Assembly: GCA_016928355.1 (NCBI GenBank)
Contig: JAFGKW010000019.1
Span: 1-55,419 of the forward strand
DNA length: 55,419 bases
Source: Methanomicrobiaceae archaeon
GTDB taxonomy: Archaea > Halobacteriota > Methanomicrobia > Methanomicrobiales > Methanomicrobiaceae
Reading direction: 5' to 3'
The notes below the pieces were generated by a model, which was not told the origin of the DNA, made no database searches, and was given only the letters and a program-made list of their open reading frames with translations. Shown here piece after piece: positions 43,921-51,512 of the stretch (within the stretch, counting starts at the first letter, position 1; each line of letters starts with the position of its first letter). The translations under genes and the position numbers were made by a program.

Positions 43921-45207
43921 CTATCTCTTCTCCCATCTAAGAAGATCCACTACTCCCGAAAGAGTATCACCTCTTCTGATCTCTTCGCGTATCCGAATCT
44001 CGTGCTTCTTCACTTCAAGAGCTCTCCTTGCGATCTCGTATGCTCTCTCCTTTGGAACGACAACAACTCCTGATTCATCGCCGATAATCCAGTCGCCGTT
44101 CCTTACGCACTGACCGCAGCACATAATCTCGGAGCCAATCTCCCCGAAACCCTTCGGCTCCCCTGCATTGGGGACCAGAGCGGTTGCAAAGACGGGGAAG
44201 TTGTATCTGCGGATATCATCGATATCCCTTGCCGCACCGTCAATTACGACTCCTGATATCTTTTTATTCATGCAGCTCAGGGTCGCAAGCTCGCCCCAAG
44301 GGGAGATATGCTTTGCCTGATCGTTGTTGATGACGATCACATCTCCCGGTCTTGCGATGTCGATCGCTTCAACAGGTTTTGCCCAGTCACCAGCCATAGT
44401 ATGGACTGTTATCGCCTTTCCCGCCATCTTCACATTTCCACAGACAGAAAAGATATCACTCATCGCACCCTTCCTGTGCATGGCATCGCTGATATTCGGG
44501 GTGGATACCGACTCGAAGATCTCCCTGATCTCATCCTCCGGATTCTTTCTTTCAATTTTGACAAGTTCCGGATTGTCTATTGCTTTTCTGATCGCAGCAG
44601 CTGCGGCCTTCACATCCGCAGCCTTCGTAATACTGCTTCCTACAAGGAGGATGTCGGCGCCTGCCATAACCGCCTCCGCAGCTCCTGCAGCATCGAGTCC
44701 GCCTGCAGCGCCTATTGGAAGCGAGACTTTCCCGGCAATCTCACTCAGTAGATCGACGGACTTCTTTCCCTTCATCTGCTGGTCGATTCCCACATGTGCA
44801 TTGAGAAGGTGGACGCCCAGTCTTTCAAGCTCGACTGCCCGTTCCACCGGATTTGTGGTATTGATGAAGTCCGCCATTATCCGTACCCCATACTTGTCTG
44901 CGGCTCTTACTGCCTCCATGATCACCGTGTCGTCTGAATCGGCAAGTACACAGACTATGGATGCACCTGCCTTTGCGGCCATCTCAACTTCAAGTGCACC
45001 TGTATCTGCGACCTTCATGTCGGCGACTATCTCGTGGTCAGGAAATTTTGCTTTAATAGCCCTTACAGCATTCATTCCTTCGCTTTTTATCAGCGGTGTT
45101 CCGGCCTCTATCCAGTCGGCACCGCCTTCAACAGCCTCCCTTCCGATCTGCAGGGCTCTCTTAATCTCAGTCAGATCAAGCGCTACCTGAAGGATGGGTT
45201 TACTCAT
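43921..45207 (-). CDS. hps: 3-hexulose-6-phosphate synthase fused to an RraA-like domain
   Basis: Residues 1-210 are an OMP-decarboxylase-superfamily barrel of the HPS type: LQVALDLTE, EAGTPLIKSEG, IVADMKVAD with the catalytic Asp-Lys-Asp pattern, and PIGAAGGLD. Residues about 225-428 are an RraA/HMG-aldolase-like domain (VSTPNISDAMHRKG, GDVIVINND, GVVIDGAARDIDDIRRYNFP). HPS joins or splits formaldehyde and ribulose 5-phosphate. With prk in the same window, the role is likely Ru5P supply from hexulose-6-phosphate in the reductive hexulose-phosphate pathway. The role of the RraA-like half, perhaps an aldolase or decarboxylase, is unclear. Confidence 0.85.
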   Translation of the reverse strand: MSKPILQVALDLTEIKRALQIGREAVEGGADWIEAGTPLIKSEGMNAVRAIKAKFPDHEIVADMKVADTGALEVEMAAKAGASIVCVLADSDDTVIMEAVRAADKYGVRIMADFINTTNPVERAVELERLGVHLLNAHVGIDQQMKGKKSVDLLSEIAGKVSLPIGAAGGLDAAGAAEAVMAGADILLVGSSITKAADVKAAAAAIRKAIDNPELVKIERKNPEDEIREIFESVSTPNISDAMHRKGAMSDIFSVCGNVKMAGKAITVHTMAGDWAKPVEAIDIARPGDVIVINNDQAKHISPWGELATLSCMNKKISGVVIDGAARDIDDIRRYNFPVFATALVPNAGEPKGFGEIGSEIMCCGQCVRNGDWIIGDESGVVVVPKERAYEIARRALEVKKHEIRIREEIRRGDTLSGVVDLLRWEKR

Positions 45208-45262
45208 ATCAGATTATTCCAGTTCCATCCGGGAAAAAAGTTTGCAAAAAATAAAATCAAGT

Positions 45263-45769
45263 TTAGTTTTCAGTGAAGGTCTCGTTAAATACAAGATCTT
45301 TGAGGTCTTTCTTTGAAGGGACTGTGACCTCTTCCGGATAGCCGGCAGGTATCAGTGATACGAGCGTGTATTTCTCCGGCACGTTCATCATCTTCCTGAT
45401 ATCCTCCGCATAGTCCTTCTTGTCTCCTGCAACCCAGCATGATCCGACGCCGTATGACCAGAGTGCAAGAATAATCTGCATGGTTGCAGCGCTACAGTCT
45501 TCGACATAGTATGTATGATCACTCTCACCGAATATCGCAAAACAGAGCTTTGCGTCCTTTATGAAGGCTCCGTTTGGAGCTGTATTTCCAAGTTTTTCGA
45601 GTGTTTCGCTGTTTTTGATCACGCCGAAAAGCCAGGGCTGGACATTTCTTGCGGTCGGGGCGAGGTGTGCCGCATCGAGTGCTGCATGAATGATTTCATC
45701 GGAAATATCTGTATCTTTGTATTTCCTGATGCTCCGTCTCCCTTTCAATATGGTCAGTCCAAGATTCAT
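45263..45769 (-). CDS. Nitroreductase family flavoprotein
   Basis: The 168-residue protein starts with the FMN-binding RRSIRKYKDTDIS and has APTARNVQPWLFGVI, VEDCSAATMQIILALWSYGVGSCWVAG and IPAGYP, the standard nitroreductase blocks. It is a short single-domain member, dimeric by family analogy, using NAD(P)H and FMN. The true substrate in methanogens is unknown. Confidence 0.9.
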   Translation of the reverse strand: MNLGLTILKGRRSIRKYKDTDISDEIIHAALDAAHLAPTARNVQPWLFGVIKNSETLEKLGNTAPNGAFIKDAKLCFAIFGESDHTYYVEDCSAATMQIILALWSYGVGSCWVAGDKKDYAEDIRKMMNVPEKYTLVSLIPAGYPEEVTVPSKKDLKDLVFNETFTEN

Positions 45770-45819
45770 GCGGCATTATATGGCTTTATTCAAAAAAAAG
45801 TTTGTTCTCCGGTGCTTGA

Positions 45820-47028
45820 TTAAAAGGGGAGAAATCCTGAGATGAAAGCTATGAGATTGGAGAATCCTTCGGCAAGGATCACCTGCGGATCGATTCCGAG
45901 TATGGGGAATATGAAAATAAAGTATGCAAATGTCCCGATTGTACTTCCAACATTTGCAAGTGCTGCAACAAGGACTACCCGGAATATCGGGACTTTTCTC
46001 ATCTCGCTGAAAGATTCGGCATCGAGGATCTCCTGGAAGTCTGAGGCCTGCGGTTTTCTGATCTTAGCTTCTGTTATAGCCGCAAACCAGCCGGCTGCAA
46101 GGAACGGGTTTAGAGATGTCAGCCATGATACCCCGAAAGCCGTAAGGGCGGATAAAGGATGGCCGCCGGCTACCAGGGTGAATCCTGCTGCAAGTACTCC
46201 GTTAATGATGATCCAGTAAAGGATCGCTTCAAGGAGAACATCAAGACCGACTCCCGAAAAGCCTATCAGGAGTATTAGAAATGCAAATAGTGCAACGAAA
46301 AATACTCCGAATGCAAGCTTCCAAGGGATACTCTTCGGCTGTTCAAGAAGAGATTTGAAAGGAGGGAGTGTTTCCGGTTTAGCCATATACTCCGTAATCC
46401 CTTTAACGTGGCCGGCACCGACAATCCCAAGAACCTTTTCATTATTTGCTCCCAGTCTCAGGAGCGAGTGAGTAAGGTAGGCATCCCTCTCCCCGATAAG
46501 TGCGGCAGCACCTCTGGGCGAGAACTTCCTGAACTCCTCGATTGAGGCCTCAATCAGGTCCTGGTTTTTGGTAAGCTCTTCTATATCGATCTCTTCCTCC
46601 TCGCCGCCGCCTGCAACAGCTCCTGCAACTGCAAACAGGATTCTGAATTTCTCGATTATGCTCATACCTTTCCAGAATCGTGAGAGTGTCAGGCGGATGT
46701 CCCTGTCAGCAAGAGCAATTGGAATATTGTGCTTCTCCGCCTCCTCAATCGCCGCAATCATCTCTGCACCAGGTTCAACGCCCACATCCATTCCAATCCT
46801 GCGCTGGACATATGCAAGTGCCCACTGTACAAGGAGTTCTGAAAAGTTTCCTCCCTTAAGGATCTCATTTACTGACGGCTTTTCGCCCTGGTTTCTGATT
46901 GCAGCAAACCTTGCTTGGTCGAGTTCAATCGCCACGACATCAGGCTGGTATTCCTCTATCGCCTGCCTGACTTCATCAACACTGTTCTGTGAAACATGGG
47001 CAGTTCCTACAAGCCTGATCTCACCCAA
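45820..47028 (-). CDS. TraB-family membrane protein
   Basis: The 402-residue protein has the TraB/PrgY domain (LVGTAHVSQNSVDEVRQAI, VAIELD, ALADRDIRLTL, GIVGAGHVKGI), with conserved GTAH, E and GxGH residues, followed by about five C-terminal membrane helices. Related proteins (TIKI/PrgY) are metal-dependent proteases or pheromone shut-down factors; the archaeal role is unknown. The start is TTG at 47028, inside the stop region of the YkgJ gene (eight-base overlap), indicating translational coupling. Confidence 0.88.
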   Translation of the reverse strand: MGEIRLVGTAHVSQNSVDEVRQAIEEYQPDVVAIELDQARFAAIRNQGEKPSVNEILKGGNFSELLVQWALAYVQRRIGMDVGVEPGAEMIAAIEEAEKHNIPIALADRDIRLTLSRFWKGMSIIEKFRILFAVAGAVAGGGEEEEIDIEELTKNQDLIEASIEEFRKFSPRGAAALIGERDAYLTHSLLRLGANNEKVLGIVGAGHVKGITEYMAKPETLPPFKSLLEQPKSIPWKLAFGVFFVALFAFLILLIGFSGVGLDVLLEAILYWIIINGVLAAGFTLVAGGHPLSALTAFGVSWLTSLNPFLAAGWFAAITEAKIRKPQASDFQEILDAESFSEMRKVPIFRVVLVAALANVGSTIGTFAYFIFIFPILGIDPQVILAEGFSNLIAFISGFLPF

Positions 47029-47563
47029 CTGTCTTTACCCCCTCGCTGTCAATTATATTCATTTTTTCACCTGAAAATGCGGCTGAATTAAATATTTCCT
47101 TTATTTTCTCAAGTTCTTCCTGTTCAAATGAAGCTCTTTCTATGAGTTCAAATGCTATTCTGCCTGCTTCTTCATCTCCGGCCACGACACCTGTTCCCGG
47201 GCACTCGAAGACCAATAGTTCAGAATCCTCAAGCATAAACGGGTATGTCCGGCAGATTAGAGGCCTGTGTTCATAGATAGTACATCTTGAATTCTCATCA
47301 AGAAACCTGCACTTATCCCCGTTTCTTTTAAGGCACCATGCAAAGGTGAACTTCTCCTCGTTGGGACCTTTAAGGATCTCTGGGTATGGTTCGGCGATCT
47401 CATCCCACGACAGGCCGGTGCCTCCGATGATTCTCCTGATCTCGGGGGCATTTATCATAACCAGATTCGAGTTGTCGGATATCTGCGTGCAACACCTGCC
47501 GCACATTTTGCAGGAAAAACCGGTGGCCTTTATCTTTTCCTTCAGTTCTTCAGGTTTTATCAT
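47021..47563 (-). CDS. YkgJ-type CxxCxxCC zinc/iron cluster protein
   Basis: The 180-residue protein begins MIKPEELKEKIKATGFSCKM and carries the family's cysteine signature CKMCGRCC, then CLKRNGDKCRFLDENSRCTIYEHRPLICRTYPF. This is the YkgJ/FliB-like Cys cluster family thought to bind zinc or an Fe-S cluster. It starts seven bases after the guaA-A stop, with no room for an independent promoter. Extending upstream would run through the guaA gene, so ATG 47563 is chosen. Confidence 0.85.
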   Translation of the reverse strand: MIKPEELKEKIKATGFSCKMCGRCCTQISDNSNLVMINAPEIRRIIGGTGLSWDEIAEPYPEILKGPNEEKFTFAWCLKRNGDKCRFLDENSRCTIYEHRPLICRTYPFMLEDSELLVFECPGTGVVAGDEEAGRIAFELIERASFEQEELEKIKEIFNSAAFSGEKMNIIDSEGVKTVG

Positions 47564-47570
47564 AAAAAAA

Positions 47571-48131
47571 TCAGAGGTTTTCCTGTGTAATCCTGTCGAA
47601 GTTCTTAAAGACCCTGTAACCATCGACGGTGTGGCTGACTTCCGGGTGCCACTGTAGGCCGTATATATTCTTTTCAAAGTTTCCGATCGCTTCGTTGCCG
47701 CAGATATTGGATCTTGCAAGGCGTGTGAATCCTTCGGGAATTGTCTCCACCTCGTCGGCATGAGAGGCCCAGACAGTAATTTTGTCAGGATAACCATCGA
47801 GTATTCCGGTATGATCCAGGATCTCTACATCGACGCCTCCGAATCCACCCATTTTTCCCTTGGTTACCGTGCCGCCGTATCTGGTTGCAATTATATGCAG
47901 GCCAAGGCAGATTCCAAGTACAGGTAATCCAAGGTCGAGGTAACCTGGCGCATGATTCGCCCTCTCGAGACTCGGTCCACCGCCGAGGATAATTCCCCTG
48001 TAAGAATCTTCAAGCTCCTCCGGTGGGACTTCATTTTTGATCATAACAGCATCGATTTCGAGATCCCTGAGCATCCTCTTGATCAGGTGATTGAACTGAC
48101 CGAAATTGTTCACAAGGCAGATTGGAAGCAT
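47571..48131 (-). CDS. guaA: GMP synthase, glutamine amidotransferase subunit A
   Basis: The 186-residue protein is a class I amidotransferase: nucleophile in LGICLGLHIIA, and the His-Glu pair in LQWHPEVSHT. It is the separate archaeal A subunit of GMP synthase that supplies ammonia to the ATP pyrophosphatase subunit (not in this window). MLPICLVNNFGQFNHLIKR is the typical N-terminus. It opens a three-gene run with the YkgJ and TraB genes. Confidence 0.95.
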   Translation of the reverse strand: MLPICLVNNFGQFNHLIKRMLRDLEIDAVMIKNEVPPEELEDSYRGIILGGGPSLERANHAPGYLDLGLPVLGICLGLHIIATRYGGTVTKGKMGGFGGVDVEILDHTGILDGYPDKITVWASHADEVETIPEGFTRLARSNICGNEAIGNFEKNIYGLQWHPEVSHTVDGYRVFKNFDRITQENL

Positions 48132-48230
48132 TTGTTAATTATTGTGGTTTTTAGTGTATATTACTTTCACAGGGGGCATGAAATTGCGGGATATCACCGG
48201 ATGCCGTGAAGAGAAAAGAGGGTATTAATT

Positions 48231-49244
48231 CTACCTGCATCCGCCTTTATCAAAGAAGGACGTTATTGCTTTCCAGATATCTTCCTTTGAATGGCCCATC
48301 ATATACGCAAGCCATAGGGAGCCTGATATAACCGCTCCCTCTTTCACTTCCCCGTGTGTATATCTTGCAAGCGATTCGTTTCCTATATTGCCAAAGTCGG
48401 GATCGACAAACCATGCAGTCGCACCGACAAGTTCTGCTGCATTCTCTATATTGGCCGATTTATCCGCCCTTACATATTCAGTGGTGACAAAGGGGGGCAT
48501 CTCGTTTCCAAGTGCTTTAATAAGAGCCTCCACGGCGAGCATCTGCGTCCCGCCGGAAAGTACTATGGTATTTTTGTATCCTTTTGTTATTCCGGCTACT
48601 ACAGGCATCATCGGGTCGCCACAATAACTTACTATGTCCAGCGGGGCTGTAATGCCGTCATTCTGAATTCTTGCATGCGCATCCCTGCAGATCTCCTCCT
48701 TCAGTGTCGAGGGGTTGCTGCTGTAGCTGCTTGAGACTCCGACGTCATAACCGAGTGAGCGGAGAACACAGAGTGCAGTTGTGGTTCCGCCGGGTACGCT
48801 CTCGCCGAGAACAAGGAGATCGCTGTAACCTGACAACTGTCTCCCGATTATAATGCCCTTCTCGTAAAGAGCCCGTGCACCGGGGACTGCCTGACCTTCA
48901 CGAGGATCCTTTCCCGGGCTGCCATAGGCATCTATACAGGGAATTGACGGGGCCTCTGCAAGTCCTGCGTTGATTATCATTGGATTGATATCACAAAGCT
49001 CAAACATTGCTCTTGTAACCGTTGCAGGAGTTGCACATCCGGTAGGGCTCAGGGGTATTGCTACGTCCTTTGGCATCCCGTTAAGGATGAGGGCTGCATC
49101 AAGGGCGGGGGTCATAAGCGTTGCAGCGGGGTTAAATCCGGCAGCAGATACGCCGGGGATTGTTGAAAGCATTGTGTTTGCAATTACCATCCCTGCCATT
49201 GGTTTTTTGAATCTGATATCGGGTTTGAATGACACAAAAGGCAT
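48231..49244 (-). CDS. cobT: Archaeal CobT (nicotinate-nucleotide:benzimidazole phosphoribosyltransferase family)
   Basis: The 337-residue protein fits the archaeal UPF0284/CobT branch: LVLGESVPGGTTTAL, YCGDPMMPVVAGI, VLSGGTQMLAV and GFNPAATLMTPALDAALI. CobT activates the lower-ligand base for assembly of the corrinoid nucleotide loop. With cobS at 52841-53566 and the chelatase at the left edge, it suggests corrinoid synthesis for methyl-transfer enzymes such as Mtr. It is a single gene unit. Confidence 0.88.
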   Translation of the reverse strand: MPFVSFKPDIRFKKPMAGMVIANTMLSTIPGVSAAGFNPAATLMTPALDAALILNGMPKDVAIPLSPTGCATPATVTRAMFELCDINPMIINAGLAEAPSIPCIDAYGSPGKDPREGQAVPGARALYEKGIIIGRQLSGYSDLLVLGESVPGGTTTALCVLRSLGYDVGVSSSYSSNPSTLKEEICRDAHARIQNDGITAPLDIVSYCGDPMMPVVAGITKGYKNTIVLSGGTQMLAVEALIKALGNEMPPFVTTEYVRADKSANIENAAELVGATAWFVDPDFGNIGNESLARYTHGEVKEGAVISGSLWLAYMMGHSKEDIWKAITSFFDKGGCR

Positions 49245-49447
49245 ATAGTTAATTTTTGCAGCTGAAGATATAATACAATATGTTTTTGTTTAGATCAATA
49301 AAACTAGTGATCAATCTGTTTCTGTGAACAAACGATTCTGGTGAAATGGATAGTAATGTTTTGGTGTTTCTTTTTTACCGGTTTCATCCTGAAACCCCTC
49401 GAATCAGTGGATTAATGATTCTCAATGGTGAGAGGTCTGGATTGTAG

Positions 49448-49675
49448 CTATTTTCCCGGAGGAATCTTTGCATAGTAGATATGCAAAATAAGTAATATGA
49501 GGAAGGGGGCCCATAAAATCGTGTGAATCCTGAAGGATTCTGCTTTGCCGATAATTCCCAGTGTTGCAGGGCCGATAATCCAGTAATGCGTTATGCCGAA
49601 TCCCGAGAGGAGCATGATGACAGTAACAAGCAGGAGGAGCCATGCGGCCCATTTTTTTAAGAATCTTCTCTTCAT
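49448..49675 (-). CDS. Two-helix membrane partner of the molybdoenzyme
   Basis: The 75-residue protein has two hydrophobic helices (WLLLLVTVIMLLSGFGITH and ILWAPFLILLILHIYY). Histidines near helix ends (ITHYW, RIHTILW, LLHIYY) could bind heme b, as in small cytochrome b-like or DUF4405-type proteins. It begins 14 nt after the stop of the sulfite-oxidase-type gene with AGGAG at seven bases, so it is probably the quinone- or electron-carrier-side subunit of that enzyme. Heme binding is inferred. Confidence 0.7.
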   Translation of the reverse strand: MKRRFLKKWAAWLLLLVTVIMLLSGFGITHYWIIGPATLGIIGKAESFRIHTILWAPFLILLILHIYYAKIPPGK

Positions 49676-49689
49676 GAATGGCTCCTGTC

Positions 49690-50373
49690 TCAGTCAAAGA
49701 AATTCTCGTTAAGGTTTCCCGAATTCGAATATCCTCTTCTCTCCCAATAACCTCTGTAATCGCTCTCATTGGAGAGCTCAATTCTTGTCACCCATTTTAT
49801 CCATTTATACCCCCATTTGTCCTCAGCCACCAGCTGAAATGGAAATCCACGTTCCGGCGGTAGAATCACCCCGTTCATCTCATAAGCGAGAAGAATATCG
49901 TTCTCCGTAATATAATTGAGGGGAAAGGAGGTGCTGTAACCGTCATGAGCGATAAAAATGATTGTATCTGCTAAAAGGTCAGGTTTTGATTCATTCAGCA
50001 GATCTTTGACAAGTATTCCTTTCCAAAGAAGTTTTACGTCCCACCCTTCGACGCAATAAAGTGTGATTACCTTTGAATAATGGTTGAAATGTGAGAGAAC
50101 GTCCTCGTATGTATATTCTATCGTTCTATTCACTTTTCCGGTAACTGTGAGGCGGTAGTCATCAGGAGAAATATATTGTGGGCCTTTTATTGAATTTTCA
50201 CGAAAATCGACAATTGATGAGAGTCTCTCGCCTTCATATTCCTTTATTTCAACAGGCGCAAGCTCTTCAGCCCGGGTTTCTCTAATTCCCTGGTAATAGA
50301 AAAGATCAGCGATATAGACAATTACGACAATGACCAGAATAATCAGGAGGATATATCTGAGATATCTCTTCAT
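49690..50373 (-). CDS. Membrane-anchored sulfite-oxidase-type molybdopterin protein
   Basis: The 227-residue protein has an N-terminal helix (YILLIILVIVVIVYIADLF) and a SUOX/MsrP-type molybdopterin domain: LTVTGKVNRTIEYTYEDVL, the Mo-ligand Cys in ITLYCVEGWDVKLLWKGI, HDGYSTSFPL, and PERGFPFQLVAEDKWGYKWI. The domain should lie outside the membrane. There is no twin-arginine motif. Bacterial relatives reduce methionine sulfoxide or oxidise sulfite. I start at ATG 50373, where the membrane helix begins. A periplasmic-type molybdoenzyme is unusual for a methanogen. Confidence 0.85.
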   Translation of the reverse strand: MKRYLRYILLIILVIVVIVYIADLFYYQGIRETRAEELAPVEIKEYEGERLSSIVDFRENSIKGPQYISPDDYRLTVTGKVNRTIEYTYEDVLSHFNHYSKVITLYCVEGWDVKLLWKGILVKDLLNESKPDLLADTIIFIAHDGYSTSFPLNYITENDILLAYEMNGVILPPERGFPFQLVAEDKWGYKWIKWVTRIELSNESDYRGYWERRGYSNSGNLNENFFD

Positions 50374-50426
50374 GATCGATCGTGCGTCAGTTACACATGC
50401 CTGAATATAAGCCTTCCTGTGAAAAG

Positions 50427-50465
50427 ATACATATGGGATTGTAACAATAACGTTCCATGTGGAAC
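50427..50465 (+). promoter_or_regulatory. Promoter and operator of the MNT-HEPN pair
   Basis: ATACATAT (50427-50434) sits about 28 nt before the GTG start. Behind it are two perfect inverted repeats: ATTGT-A-ACAAT at 50438-50448, and GTTCCA-TG-TGGAAC at 50452-50465, which spans the start codon. This is a natural site for autoregulation by the gene's own helix-turn-helix domain. Confidence 0.5.
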
Positions 50466-51004
50466 AAAATCTGAAATATGATGTCGTCCTGCACCTTTTG
50501 GAATCGGACAGCCACCCACGTCGTATAGCAAAAGACCTCAATGTCCCTCACACTACGATTATTCGCAGGCTAAAGAACCTTGATGATATGAATGTGGTCG
50601 ATTTCAGGGAGGAGGGCAGGAATAAGGTATATTTTCTGGAGGATACTCTGGAGGCGAGATCGCTTGTCATCTCTGCAGAGATCTACAAATCCATGAGGAC
50701 CATTGAACGATATCCCCGTTTAAGGCCTCTATTCAGCGCAATAATCCGCAATAAAGAGATAAATCTGGCAATACTTTTTGGAAGCTACGCCCGCTGGGCG
50801 CCCACGTACAGGAGTGACATCGACATTTTCATAGAGACGAATGACCGGAGTATTAAAACCAATATCGAGAAGCTGCATTCCCGTGCGAGTGTCAAGATTG
50901 GAGATTTCGACAGGAGTTCGGATCTTGTCAGTGAGATCGAGAAAAATCATGTAATAATCAGGGGTTTTGAGGATTATGTCGGAAAGACACGATTTTTACA
51001 GTAA
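50459..51004 (+). CDS. Winged-helix plus minimal nucleotidyltransferase (MNT) protein
   Basis: The 181-residue protein has a winged helix (about 5-60; RRIAKDLNVPHTTIIRRLKN) fused to a DNA-polymerase-beta-like nucleotidyltransferase domain with GSYARWAPTYRSDIDIF (GS at 108-109, D120, D122). MNT proteins pair with HEPN proteins in toxin-antitoxin modules, in which the MNT can modify and silence the HEPN RNase. The HEPN gene overlaps its end. The GTG start is favoured by the TATA distance; the nearby ATG at 50457 is out of frame. Confidence 0.85.
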   Translation: MEQNLKYDVVLHLLESDSHPRRIAKDLNVPHTTIIRRLKNLDDMNVVDFREEGRNKVYFLEDTLEARSLVISAEIYKSMRTIERYPRLRPLFSAIIRNKEINLAILFGSYARWAPTYRSDIDIFIETNDRSIKTNIEKLHSRASVKIGDFDRSSDLVSEIEKNHVIIRGFEDYVGKTRFLQ

Positions 51005-51452
51005 AATACATCGTCAGGGCCATCTCAGGTCCGTTCCCCCCAGCATGGATATGAAGAGAGCGTACCAGCGTAAGTCTGAGAGCTATATTGTATCTGCAAG
51101 GATTCTCTTCGAGAACGGAAAGCTCGAGGAGGCGGTCTCGATGATCTATTTCAGCATGTTCTATATGGTACTCGCCCTTCTTTTCAGGACAGGCATCAAA
51201 TGTGAAAACCACTCTGCCGCTATATATCTCCTCGAGGATCTTTACTCCCTTGATAATAGTGCAATAATCCGTGCAAAAAGCGAGAGGATTGATAAGCAGT
51301 ATTATATTGATTTTAGTCTCAACCGGGAGGATGTTGATGAATTAATGGACTCTGCCGATGAATTCAATGCTTATATCATGGATTTTACAGAGAGGATCAA
51401 AGGCCGTGAAGTAGAGAGATTAAGGCACAAATTCCAGGAACTTGCAAATTAA
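50976..51452 (+). CDS. HEPN-domain protein (UPF0332-like)
   Basis: The 158-residue protein is helical with the HEPN pattern SARILFENGKLEEAVSMIYF followed by MFYMVLALLFRTGIKCENHS. This matches the UPF0332/AF0298 group. The Rx4-6H RNase motif is not canonical: the spacing R-x7-H is long, so RNase activity is uncertain. It overlaps the MNT gene by 29 nt, and GAGG precedes ATG 50976. Together they form an MNT-HEPN toxin-antitoxin-like pair. MNT-HEPN units also occur as non-toxic modification pairs. Confidence 0.8.
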   Translation: MSERHDFYSKIHRQGHLRSVPPSMDMKRAYQRKSESYIVSARILFENGKLEEAVSMIYFSMFYMVLALLFRTGIKCENHSAAIYLLEDLYSLDNSAIIRAKSERIDKQYYIDFSLNREDVDELMDSADEFNAYIMDFTERIKGREVERLRHKFQELAN

Positions 51453-51463
51453 TTTTTTAAATT

Positions 51464-51481
51464 ATTACGGTTATCCGTAAT
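51464..51481. promoter_or_regulatory. Operator 1 of the MarR-methyltransferase gene
   Basis: ATTACGG-TTAT-CCGTAAT is a perfect 7+4+7 palindrome. It lies just upstream of TATATTTA (51481-51488), covering the BRE region. Its centre is 29 bp from operator 2. Confidence 0.7.
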
Positions 51482-51492
51482 ATATTTATTTT

Positions 51493-51510
51493 ATTACGGA
51501 TAACCGTATT
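51493..51510. promoter_or_regulatory. Operator 2 of the MarR-methyltransferase gene
   Basis: ATTACGG-ATAA-CCGTATT repeats operator 1 with one mismatch between its arms. It ends two bases before the ATG at 51513. TATA lies between the two operators about 28 nt before the ATG, so a bound dimer here would block the transcription start. Confidence 0.7.
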
Positions 51511-51512
51511 AT

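Noticed and set aside
44324-45190. Long 288-codon plus-strand frame opposite the HPS-RraA gene
   Set aside because: It is antisense to a gene with unmistakable motifs and is rich in Ser, Ala and Pro, as expected for a shadow frame of a GC-rich third-position gene.
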